Assembly (NCBI GenBank): GCA_051294375.1
Contig: CM119266.1
Coordinates: 11,675,609-11,739,608, forward strand
Length of the DNA stretch: 64,000 nucleotides
Origin: Paraspadella gotoi
Lineage: Eukaryota > Chaetognatha
Reading direction: 5' to 3'
A program made the position numbers and the translations under genes. Positions 54,515-64,000 of the stretch are shown piece by piece; position 1 is the first letter of the stretch, and every line of letters begins with the position of its first letter. Under the pieces are notes generated by a model. The model was not told where the DNA came from. It made no database searches and was given only the letters and a program-made list of their open reading frames with translations.

Positions 54515-55030
54515 CCAGATCGTAAACCTGTTGCTATTAACAGATCTTAAATCTTTTCCCCCGTTCTCTTCTTGTATTTTCTTTGACCACAAAGAGATTT
54601 AGTGCTTCCCGCTTAACGCGGAAATATCGTAACTCTCTCTCGCTTTTCTTCGGCACAAACTGACCCCTCCTTCCTTTCAAAATCTCCGGGGCGTCTGCCG
54701 TGGGGAGGAGAGGGGGAGACCGAGTTATTTATTTGTTTTTAAATCAAAAGACCACAGATTCGATCTTCTTCCTCCTCTTCCTCCTCCTCCTCCTTCTTGG
54801 AAGAAGTTCCGAGAATCAAAAATTCCATCAAATATTCAAAGACGAACGAGACAAGTTTCGGAGAGAAAGAAAGAAACTTTTCTCCAAAACAGGAAACAAT
54901 TTGCAGGCCCTTGATCAGTTACTTGATATGAAATTCACTAGTTGTAAATTGGAAGTTTTAAATTATCTTAACAAACACGTTTCATTCTAAATTGCGAATT
55001 CAAAAAAAGTTCGTTCCATCAAGGGTTTTA

Positions 55031-55281
55031 CTATCTAGGAAAAAAGTATAATTCATTTATTCAACAAAACATGAGTAAAACATTCTCAATATTCGGTATG
55101 CTCTTCCTCGGCATTGACTACTGCCTGTAACTTCTAAACGATTTGACCTACAAAAAAATAGAAAAAGCTACTGAAAGGAATTTCTATGTAGATCCGGAAA
55201 CATTCTACTTTTTTTAAAATCAAACCAGTTTTCGAATAGATATCCTTTATTAAAAATGTTATATACTTTTTTCCTAGATAG
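55031..55281. mobile_element. Non-autonomous TIR element flanked by TA (Tc1/mariner-like MITE candidate)
   Basis: A perfect 20-bp terminal inverted repeat (ctatctaggaaaaaagtata at the left and its reverse complement at the right) bounds a 251-bp AT-rich segment. Each end is immediately flanked by TA, which is the target-site duplication made by Tc1/mariner/IS630-type transposases. The interior has no transposase frame, so any movement would need an enzyme encoded elsewhere. The superfamily assignment rests on the TA and the inverted repeats only. Confidence 0.6.
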
Positions 55282-55903
55282 TACGTACTATTTTAGGTAG
55301 ATTAAAAATGTTTATATCAAACAAGGAAAAGACACTGTTGCAAAAAAAATATTTTAAATCCTCCATTGGCTATATTACCGATTCCAGTTTGTTAGTTAAG
55401 ATAAGTTAAGTTAAAGAAAATCGTCAATTAATGCGATGCTGAACATCATAAGTCATAAACGAAGAATACAATTACGACAACAACAACCACAACGACGACG
55501 GGGTTGGCCGATCAACCGGTTACCGGGTTATCTTTCAAAAGTGGGAGGAGCAGAACTGATACACCGTATTGTCCCCCTTTGTTCGTCTTACCCCCTCACC
55601 ACCGCCTCGCCATTTCCAACCCTCTCAACCCACTCTAGTCTCTCGCGCGCATTAATGGAGAGAAGATACCTCGACCCTGTTTACAATTAATGACGGCTCG
55701 ATCAATAAGCCCCAAAATTACGACCCCGTCGGACAGATTTCTCTTTGACGGGTTATTCGTCAAAATTGCAGATAGTAAATCTTAATGTCGTTATCTGTTA
55801 CATCAAAGGGGAAGACAAGCGACCATCCATTTCCAGGTTATAAGGGGACCGATGAGAAAGAGAGAAAGACAGAAGGACGGAGAGAGAAAGAGAGATGAGA
55901 GAT

Positions 55904-55904
<1 letters not shown>

Positions 55905-55941
<37 letters not shown>
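55905..55941. repeat. (GA)n microsatellite
   Basis: GA run of about 36 bp. The counterpart at about 63859-63952 in the noisy copy is longer and interrupted. Confidence 0.93.
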
Positions 55942-55943
<2 letters not shown>

Positions 55944-56257
55944 TTAGCCATTCAAGTGAAAAGAGGAGAAAGTCGAGTGGTTCAAAAAGTCGAGAGGAGA
56001 TTTGGACATCACGTGACTTTGTCTTTGAAGGTCTCTAAACATCTGCAAAAAGGCATCGGGTAGAAACAATGTCGCAAAAGGTCACCAAAGGTCAAAGGGA
56101 TTTTAACGAAACGGCGTTGACGTTCGCCACCTGCCGGTTTTCTTGCGAACTGTTTTCGCTTGGATCGACACCGCGTTTTACTGTCCGAACTACAGTGAGA
56201 AGCGATTGTGACGGATCGCGGGCAATCGACAAGTCTGGGTCGCTCCGTCTCACTTCT

Positions 56258-56262
56258 TCATG

Positions 56263-56295
<33 letters not shown>

Positions 56296-56345
56296 TACGA
56301 CGATGACGACGACGACGATGAAGATGACGACGACTGCGACGGCGA
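56258..56345. repeat. (ACG)n trinucleotide tract
   Basis: gacgacgac run with a few substitutions. It gives a poly-Thr open frame (56069-56359) that is not supported as a gene. Confidence 0.92.
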
Positions 56346-56445
56346 CGGAGAATATGTAGAAGAAAAAAAACCCATTAAAAATGGAGAAGATTCATGATTT
56401 GGGTATTTTACATTACCCTTTCTTTCCCTCTCTCTGAGACTGTTA

Positions 56446-56478
56446 TCTTTCTTTCTTTCTTTTTTTTCTTTCTTTTTT

Positions 56479-56569
<91 letters not shown>

Positions 56570-56583
56570 CTCTTTCTTTCTCC
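56446..56583. repeat. (TTTC)n microsatellite
   Basis: Nearly perfect tttc tetranucleotide run of about 130 bp. It yields Phe/Leu/Ser and Lys/Glu/Arg open frames that are not genes. Confidence 0.96.
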
Positions 56584-57973
56584 CTCTTCGGTTTAAAACG
56601 TCAAACCTCCCAAGCTCCCTTTCTCCGGCAAAACGATCGCAAACAAGACATAAAAACAAAACAAAAAAACAAAAGGAATAAAAGTCGCGCTCCGCCATTT
56701 GAAATCTTCTTCTCCATTGAATCGCGCCGCCAATAAAACGAGATCAGAGGCGTCCATAGGCGTCCCTAGGCAGCCCGCCTTTCACCACAGCTCCGCTCCA
56801 TCGCCAAAGGTCGCGCGTTCGATCAAGACGTCTGGCTTTTTTTTTTCTGTTAATCGCGGGTTGATTACTCGGTCGTCTTTGGAAAGACTGGAAACGTCTT
56901 TGCCGATCGTCGTCGTCGTCGTCATCGTCGTCGTTGTCCGCGCGGGTCATCATGGAGTTATTGTCTCTTTTTTTTCTTTTTTTTCGTCCTTTTTCGCTTT
57001 CGTCGCCGTTCGCTGCATCGTCGTCGTGGCGCGATCGTCGTCTCTTTAGTCGTCGTTGTTGTCCGAAATTCTCTCCTCGCCGATGTCTGCCATTAATGGG
57101 AACCCATCGTCTTTTTCCTTCTTCTTTTTTTTTTCCACGTTTATGACCCCTCCGAGTTTTTGAACTGGCTGACATTCGGCCACTCTGTGGATCTCCGCTG
57201 CTTTTTGTCCCTTACCATCCACCCACTTTCTTAAAAGGTTCTCACCCTCTACGACTTGACCATCGGAGAATTAGACTCGAGAGCATTTCTCGTCTGAAGA
57301 TAGGGGGAAAATAAAAAAAAAGAGATGGTGGTAGACAATTACCGTGATTGCCACTATAACTTGATAGTTCTAATCGAAACTATTTTACAATGCTATTTAA
57401 AGAATTGTAAACAGGATGCCCAACGCTAATTGTGGGAAAAGAATACGAGTTACTACTTAATTTATACGACGTATTCTTGAAATATTTCCACCTATTGTTT
57501 TTTCATTATCGACGAGAATACAAACTATTTTTCAAACTATAACTTTATGGAAAAAACGCAAAACGGAACTCGTACTTATCCTCACTTACCCTGACTCACT
57601 CTCTGTCTCATCTTCTTATCTTTTTCCTCTTTTCTTCTTCCGACACCAGACACATTATCTTCGTAAAAGTGGTGGCGGCGGGGCGGTGGGGCGGTGGGGA
57701 GGTGTGATGAGGCGAAAAAAAGAACATCTTCGAGTCGCAGATCGTCTGGTTCCCGAATAAGTAGTAGTTTTTTTGTTTATTTATTTATTTATTTTTTTTG
57801 ACTAGTTGAGTACAACAGATCGTGAATCATTAAAATTAGTCTAGACTTGTTTAGAGTTAATCCCTATTGACTATTCTGTATATTCTGCCCCGCTGGTTCA
57901 AACTTCAAACTGATGAAAAAAAAGACTATTAAGAAAAATTATAATCAATTCGTCACCAAAGGCAAAGCAAAGA

Positions 57974-58012
57974 GGCGACGACGACGACGACGACGACAAC
58001 GACAACGATGAC
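57974..58012. repeat. (ACG)n trinucleotide tract
   Basis: gacgacgacg run passing into acaacg units. Confidence 0.9.
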
Positions 58013-58323
58013 TAAGCATTCCTACCGACCGGCCGCGACCGCATTGTTATTTGTTTTTTTCTGTTCCGCCGCCTTCACCCCCCCACCACCACCACCGCTT
58101 TCCACATCAAAGCGCCGCTGACGAGCTACTTTAGTTACGCTCGTAACAACGGAATGCGGGAGTTTTTTTTTTTTTTTTTTGGTCACGAGACGACGTGGTC
58201 ACGTGATCATCGGACAAGTTGGAGGTGATCGCGGACGAGCGTCTGGGTGAACGTCTGTGGTCTTGGGTCAAAATCTTGGGGAAGGAATAAAATAGAAATT
58301 CATGATGATTGTATTGCTGATGA

Positions 58324-58353
58324 GTGTGATGCTGTGATGCTGTGATGCTGCGA
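58324..58353. repeat. 9-bp tandem repeat (tgatgctgt)
   Basis: About three copies of gtgatgctgt-type units ending in gatgctgcg. A closely related array lies 1.4 kb away at 59706-59738. Confidence 0.8.
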
Positions 58354-58709
58354 CTGTATTTTCGTTAAAAAATTAGGAAGTTAGTTTAAATTTCAAACTT
58401 TCTATTTAAAACAACTTTTGCAATAATACTCCTTGTAAAAGAAAATTATTTGGTTATTCATATTTAGTAAAATATTTTCCATTTTATAAGTAGATTATCA
58501 TTTTAGATATTATATTTGTAATTAAAATTGATATTATAATTTTTTTTTGTCGCTTGGTCGTTTCTTGATTGTTTTGTTGGTTTTGGTTTTTATATACAAT
58601 ATTATACATATATACAATAATATATGTTCTTCCTTCCGTTTTTCTTCTTTATCCGGTTTTGTTTTCGGCCATTCTCATAATAATCACTTGCTAAGTAGAA
58701 ATCCCCGGG

Positions 58710-58712
<3 letters not shown>

Positions 58713-58769
<57 letters not shown>

Positions 58770-58777
58770 CTCTCTCT

Positions 58778-58809
<32 letters not shown>
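58713..58809. repeat. Interrupted (CT)n microsatellite
   Basis: CT run with several single-base losses. Confidence 0.94.
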
Positions 58810-58813
<4 letters not shown>

Positions 58814-58912
58814 CTCTCCATCCAGAATCCGGAAGCGGTTCGTAAAAGATGGTGCCTCCTTGAAATAGATCGGCGGTGGAAGCGGATTTCCCCGTTCGCC
58901 TCCTCTCTTCTC

Positions 58913-58963
58913 ATCTCTCTCTCTACTCCTTCCCTTTTCTCTCTCTCCTCTCTATCTCTCTCT

Positions 58964-59018
<55 letters not shown>
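58913..59018. repeat. Interrupted (CT)n microsatellite
   Basis: CT-rich run with tc/ct phase shifts, 100 bp from the previous one. Confidence 0.94.
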
Positions 59019-59021
<3 letters not shown>

Positions 59022-59705
59022 CTCGCTCTTACGAAAACCCAAACATTCTGGAGAAACAACACTGACCGAGACAGAAAGAAGTCTTCGTGACCACCGGCAA
59101 TGTAAAGTATTTTGGAAAGATCATTTACGACAGGAAGCGTCCGAGGGCATAAACGGGACGGAAGATGTCGCGAGTGAAGATGACGACGATGACGAAAATA
59201 GCGAGAACGTGGATAGCGATGATAATACAACGACGACATTAAGAAGTATTTTACTGCGAAGAGGTTTTGGTTAAATCGCTATTGGTTTGGTGAGGTAAGG
59301 TATTTTGACTTTTAAATATTTACCTACTTATTAGTCGCATTACTGAAGTAAATAAGAAAAATGCCCCGTGACATTCCGCCATTGAGCAAAGGCCAGTAAA
59401 TACTCTTGTATCCATAAAACATTCGGACATCTTAATCCTCAATGTGTTCACCCATCTCCCTTTCTTACCCCCAGACCTTTCTCCCCCCCCTCCCCCCTTT
59501 GGCAACGACGCAACGATCCGCACGCGTCTCCTGCAGAAATCCTCTCCGCTTCGAAACCGGAAGCCGCGATTCCATCGGATTCCATTTACGACGCTTATCG
59601 GACGCGAATCAACATCCGGTTCCATCCTCGAGATGAACTCGAGATCCTCCGGTAAATTCCGGATCGACCGGGAATTCCATTGACGGTTTATTGAGACAAG
59701 AAGAA

Positions 59706-59738
59706 GATGCTGTAATGCTGTAATGCTGTAATGCTGCG
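59706..59738. repeat. 9-bp tandem repeat (taatgctgt), related to 58324
   Basis: Units gatgctgta, atgctgta and atgctgta, then atgctgcg. The unit and the terminal variant are shared with 58324-58353. Confidence 0.8.
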
Positions 59739-60215
59739 TTGGAGGGGAGATTTTGATATTCCTCCAACAGCTTCACGGGTAAATGGGAGAGAAATACAGT
59801 CCGAGCAAAGTTTAAAAGCAGTGATGAAAAATAGGAATGAAACTAAATTATCCAGAAACAATTTAAAAGAACCTATTTTACCTAAATGAATTTCACAAAA
59901 CTTTACAACTATCGAAAGCTACTTGAAGAAATTCCATTCCCTTTCTTCTTTCTTTCTCTTTCTCTCTTTCTCTTTCTCTTTCCCATTCTTCTTTCTTTCT
60001 CTTTCTTCTTCATCTTACTTTCTTAACATTTTTTTGTGCACCTAACTCACCTCTGACGCTAAGGAAGGGGTGGGGGTTAAGAAAAGGCAACCGATTCTCT
60101 CAAGAATGATGGGCGTCATTTCGCGTTTGACCAAAAAGCCATCACCTTGTCCGACCAGCGACTTCATGTCTTCATCAACTTTGGAAATTGACAACATCAA
60201 TTTAGAGTATCTTCC

Positions 60216-60247
<32 letters not shown>

Positions 60248-60404
60248 NNNNNNNNNNNNNNNNNNNNNNNNNNNNNNNNNNNNNNNNNNNNNNNNNNNNN
60301 NNNNNNNNNNNNNNNNNNNNNNNNNNNNNNNNNNNNNNNNNNNNNNNNNNNNNNNNNNNNNNNNNNNNNNNNNNNNNNNNNNNNNNNNNNNNNNNNNNNN
60401 NNNN
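60248..60404. other. Assembly gap, 157 N
   Basis: Run of N inside a CT tract. Confidence 0.99.
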
Positions 60405-60832
60405 CTCTCGATCGGCTCGAGGGATATCCACTTTCATTTTTCGATCAGTACCATCCATCATATCGGAGATTACAACGATGAGATATCTAGGCCCCGATCG
60501 AGCTTATGCGAGGAGAGCGAAATAGGGGAAGGACCTCGTTGCCGCGAACGCGAAATTGACCGCGGAATGACCATCGGAAGAAAAAAAAGGGGAGACCGGA
60601 ATGAGAGGGAGAGAGGGGAATGAGACACGCTGGCTCCTTTTTTTTTCGGGTGGTTATTAGCCCATGACTCTGACCCCGTATGAGCGCAGTGTGAGACTTT
60701 CAATTTGCCCCATATAAGGGTATATGCCATAACCATAACCATATCACATCACCATTCGTGAAGATCGCTTTTGTCGCGAGAGGGTCGAGGACAATGAGGC
60801 AATCAAGAGAAAGATGGAGAGAGAGAGGGAGA

Positions 60833-60857
60833 NNNNNNNNNNNNNNNNNNNNNNNNN
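60833..60857. other. Assembly gap, 25 N
   Basis: Run of exactly 25 N inside a GA tract. Confidence 0.99.
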
Positions 60858-61892
60858 GAGAGACCGAGAGAGAGAAGCAGATGATGAGAAGGAAAATCTT
60901 GTGTTTCCGCCCCGCTCATTTTTCCTTCCAATTAATTTCCGTCACTGTTTTTCCCCGTTTCAACCTGCTCTAAATTAAAAGAGTATTCTTGACAGGAAAG
61001 ATAAAAGGGTAAACTGAGCGGCTTAAAGACTTAGGAGAGAGAGAGCAGAAGAAGAAGGAGGAGAGCGAGAATATGAAAAAGGGAGAAAAATGACGAAGAA
61101 AAAACTTCATTCTCTCTTTCAGAACATCTCTTACGAAAAATGTTCCTCACAAAGAACGAAATTGCTTTATAATCTTCACCTATATTATTCATCCCTTATT
61201 CATGCCAAAGATTTAGTCAAGACATTTTTTCCTTAAAACTCCCGAACCTCGCCGTCCCGACAGCGCCAGCCGCCCCTCGAGGCGCTCTTCTCCGATTTCC
61301 CCCCCCCCGTCCGCCACTGCTCATAAAACGCGAGGTGCACGCGCCCGTCTCTCTGCGCCTACCGGCTCGGCTCCTCGACTCACAGCTTCAAGTCATTTAA
61401 CCTTGGACAGCCGGCTGCGTCGCGGACCCCGACGTAGGGCGCACCGAGACGCATACGAGAGAGTCCGAGAAACGGAGAGAACACGAGAGAAGGGAGAAGA
61501 GAGAGACGAACAGAGACGAGAGAAGAGAGAGTTTTAGAGAGAACGAGAGAGAGAGAGAGATGAATAAAGTAGACGAGTACTCCGTTTCTTCACTATCACC
61601 GCTAAAACTATGTCCAAAAAAAAAATGGCGGAAATTATAATTTATTAACACCGTACTACTTCAGCAAATTCAATGATCATTGTGCGAAATAGATCAATTT
61701 TAGCACGCCTACATTAATCAGTATTGCCTCAGTGACAACGGCAATGACGTCACCAACATCAACTGCCCATCAGACACTCGTTTCACTCCCCCCCTCCATT
61801 CGCTTGCCCTCCTATTCAAACCAAAGGCGATCTTCCCTGCGCCAAAGAGAGACTTCATGAGAGGGAGCAGAGATGACGGGAGAGATAGAAGA

Positions 61893-61976
61893 AGAGGAGA
61901 GAGAGAGAGAGAGAGAAGAGAGAGAAGAGTGAGGGAGAGAGAGAGAGAGTGAGAGAGAGAGGAGAGAGAGAGAGAA
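61893..61976. repeat. Interrupted (GA)n microsatellite
   Basis: GA run with ag and gt interruptions. Confidence 0.93.
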
Positions 61977-62062
61977 GTAACGCAAAATAGTTCGAAAAAA
62001 ATATTTTTATATTTTATAACCACCCGATAAGTGAGAATCGACGCACTGTAATCTTTCCTCCT

Positions 62063-62088
62063 CTCCTCTCTCTCTCTCTCTTCTCTCT

Positions 62089-62161
<73 letters not shown>

Positions 62162-62162
62162 C
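62063..62162. repeat. Interrupted (CT)n microsatellite
   Basis: CT run with phase shifts. It faces the GA run at 61893-61976, so the two form a purine/pyrimidine inverted pair around an AT-rich spacer. Confidence 0.93.
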
Positions 62163-62739
62163 TCGGGTGCCCGTCATCATCTCTTTCGTCCCGTTCGTCG
62201 CCGACCTTCGTCCTTGCTGTCCTCTTTTCTCGTCGACGGGCGCCACATTTTCACAACGGAAACGGCGCCAAATTCCGCCGTTGATGGCGCTAACGACGCC
62301 CGGGTCGCCGACGACGAGCGAGGGATGGGCGTGGCCGAGAGCATTATTATGTGGCCCGACGGTGAGAGGAAGGGAGATGGGAGAGAGGAAGAGAAAGAGA
62401 GAGAAAGTTATGAAAAAGACAAGGCCGAATGGGATATCCTAACGTAGGAGTATTTATGTTTTTCTTTCTTTTTTTATTTTTCTCTTCATTTCTTTATTTT
62501 TTTCATCCTTTTTTGTCAACTTTTTTTTGTTCTGTCTCTCGTTCTTTCTTTATTTCCTTCTATATTTCTTTCTTTGTTTCTTTGTTTCTTTCTTTCTTAA
62601 ATTACTAATTTTTTTTTATTTACGTAGTAACATCATAATTGTGATTATTAAATATTACCTATGAAAGAAGTAAACAACGGCTGCGAGCAGTTAGTTTTGC
62701 CAGTCCGAGATAATAAAGAGAGAGATGAAAATGTTGGGG

Positions 62740-62764
62740 NNNNNNNNNNNNNNNNNNNNNNNNN
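62740..62764. other. Assembly gap, 25 N
   Basis: Run of exactly 25 N immediately before the noisy 1.2-kb duplicate. Confidence 0.99.
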
Positions 62765-63860
62765 TTAGGAAACAATTTGCAAAGCCCTTGATCAGGTTAC
62801 TGATAATGAAATTCACTTAATGTTTGTTAATTGGAAGTAGTTTTACAGCCGCGCATGTCGGATCCTTAACAAACACGTTTCATTTCTTTATAAATATCCG
62901 AATCACCATAAAAAGTTCGTTTCCATCAAGGGTTTACTATCTAGGCAAAAAAGTTATAATTCATTTATTCAACCAAAACATGGTAAAACATTCTCAATTT
63001 CGCTATGCTCTCTGCCTCGGCATTGACTACACTGCCTGTAACTTTCTAAAACGATTTGACCTACAAAAACGAATAGAAAACGCTACTGAAAGGTAATTCT
63101 ATGTAGATCCGGGAAACATTCTCTACTTTTTTTTACAAGATCAAACCAGTTTTTCGAATAGATATCCTTATTTAAAAATGTTTATATACTTTTCCTAGAA
63201 AGTACCGTACTATTTTAGGTTAGATTAAAAATGTTTATATCAAACAAGGAAAGAACAACTTTTGCAAAAAATATTTTAAATCCTCCATTGGCTATATTCC
63301 GATTCCAGTATCGTATAGTTAAAGAATAAGTTAAGTTATAAGAAAGATGCGTCAATTATACCTGCGATGCTGAACATCATAAGTTCATAAACGCAAGGAA
63401 TACAATTACGACAACAACAACCACAACGACGACGGGTTGACCGATCCAGAGTTACCGGGTATATTTTTTCAAAATGAGGAGCAGAAACTCTGATACACCG
63501 TATGTCCCCCTTTGTTTCGTCTTACCCCTCACCACGCCTTCGCCATTCCAAACCCTCTCAACCCACTTAGTCTCTCGCGCGTCCGATTATAATGGAGAGA
63601 AGATACCTCGGAACCCGTGTTTACAATTAATGACGGCTCGATCAATAAGCCGCCCAAAATTTACGGACCCTCCACCGTCGGACAGATTTCTCTTTGACGG
63701 TTATTTCGTCAAAGATTGCAGATAGTAAATCTTAATGTCGTTATCTGTTACATCACAAGGGTGAAGGACAAGCGACCATCCGATTTCCAGTTTATTAAGG
63801 GGACCGATGAGAAAGAGAGAAAGACAGAAGGACGGAGAGAGAAAGAGAGATGAGAGATGA

Positions 63861-63891
<31 letters not shown>

Positions 63892-64000
63892 CGAGAGAGA
63901 GAGATAGAGAGAGAGAAGAGAGAAGACCGAGAGACGAGACGAGGAGAGAGAGGATTTAGCCTTCAAGTGAAAAGAGGGAGAAGCTCGCAGTGGGTTCAAA
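62765..64000 (+). repeat. 1.2-kb block, noisy copy, runs off the window end
   Basis: Direct repeat of 54890-55990, about 12% longer because of scattered inserted bases. It begins immediately after a 25-N gap. No supported gene. Confidence 0.9.
62937..63203. mobile_element. Noisy second copy of the TA-flanked TIR element
   Basis: This is the same element and the same flanks as 55031-55281, with scattered single-base insertions (for example ctaggcaaaaaagttata at the left end and cctagaaagta at the right). It lies inside the larger noisy duplicate 62765-64000, so it is an assembly copy of the same insertion. Confidence 0.5.

Larger units (their letters stand above)
53389..54889. other. Intergenic, no convincing gene
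   Basis: AT-rich. It contains the weak hydrophobic frame at 53736-54014 and the CT run. The frame at 54700-54990 is not supported because it is partly (CTT/CCT)n. Confidence 0.55.
54890..55990 (+). repeat. 1.1-kb block, clean copy
   Basis: Matches 62765-64000 in direct orientation. Landmarks: ggaaacaatttgca, aattacgacaacaacaacc, gtcggacagatttctctttgacgg and agaaagacagaaggacggag. It contains the TA-flanked TIR element. The 84-aa open frame at 55436-55690 does not survive in the other copy and is not supported. Confidence 0.9.
55991..58712. other. Intergenic, no gene seen
   Basis: Contains ACG and TTTC arrays, short (TCG)n near 56905-56935, a gcggtgggg repeat near 57673-57700, a T-run near 58165 and AT-rich sequence at 58380-58620. 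Confidence 0.6.
59019..62739. other. Intergenic, no gene seen
   Basis: Contains the 9-bp repeat, CTTT-rich sequence near 59940-60020, two gaps, a GC-rich patch at 61250-61440, GA/CT runs, and T-rich sequence at 62456-62620. No frame looks like a real protein. Confidence 0.6.

Noticed and set aside
55436-55690. 84-aa plus-strand frame in the 54890 block
   Set aside because: No domain is recognised, it is partly low complexity, and it is not open in the other copy. That copy is noisy, so this is weak evidence, but there is none in favour.

Overview
This window is eukaryotic nuclear DNA from a draft genome assembly, and almost all of it is non-coding. The signs are an absence of bacterial-style gene packing, long (GA/CT)n, (AAAG)n and (CGA/TCG)n arrays every few kb, CpG that does not look depleted, and splice-site-like signals instead of operons. 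The overall texture suits an arthropod (hexapod or crustacean). That is only an impression, because no phylogenetically informative protein was recognised.

Layout. 1-7581: AT-rich intergenic or intronic sequence with a perfect 10-bp minisatellite (241-510), GA/CT tracts and five sized N gaps. 7582-35060: a mosaic of repeated copies of one or two loci. Within it, 8075-12160 and 12512-16597 are identical at an offset of 4437 bp. Both are insertion-rich, noisy versions of the cleaner 16598-18920. The block 16598-22660 recurs in direct orientation at 27790-34110. The block 22663-26445 is an inverted copy of 1513-6088. The block 26441-27336 recurs at 34118-35060. 35061-50950: single-copy-looking intergenic sequence with many GA/CT tracts, a degenerate 57-bp minisatellite (46642-47870) and a possible Ala-rich exon (49476-49694). 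51026-51578 (minus strand): the best-supported coding exon, rich in His, Pro and Ser, ending at a consensus splice donor. 52000-64000: more intergenic sequence, a TA-flanked terminal-inverted-repeat element (55031-55281), and a noisy second copy of 54890-55990 at 62765-64000.

Reading of the duplications. The noisy copies abut gaps of exactly 25 N, differ from the clean copies mainly by insertions, and two of them share every error. I infer that they come from gap filling or extension with uncorrected long reads, not from real segmental duplications. Inside these copies there is one real-looking hairpin element (26617-26763, also 34293-34442), seen twice because its locus is duplicated.

No gene cluster or new enzymatic system is visible. 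The most useful biology is the His/Pro-rich exon, two non-autonomous mobile-element candidates, the minisatellites and the unusual density of GA/CT tracts. Most open reading frames in the window are translations of simple repeats or of N runs and are not annotated as genes.
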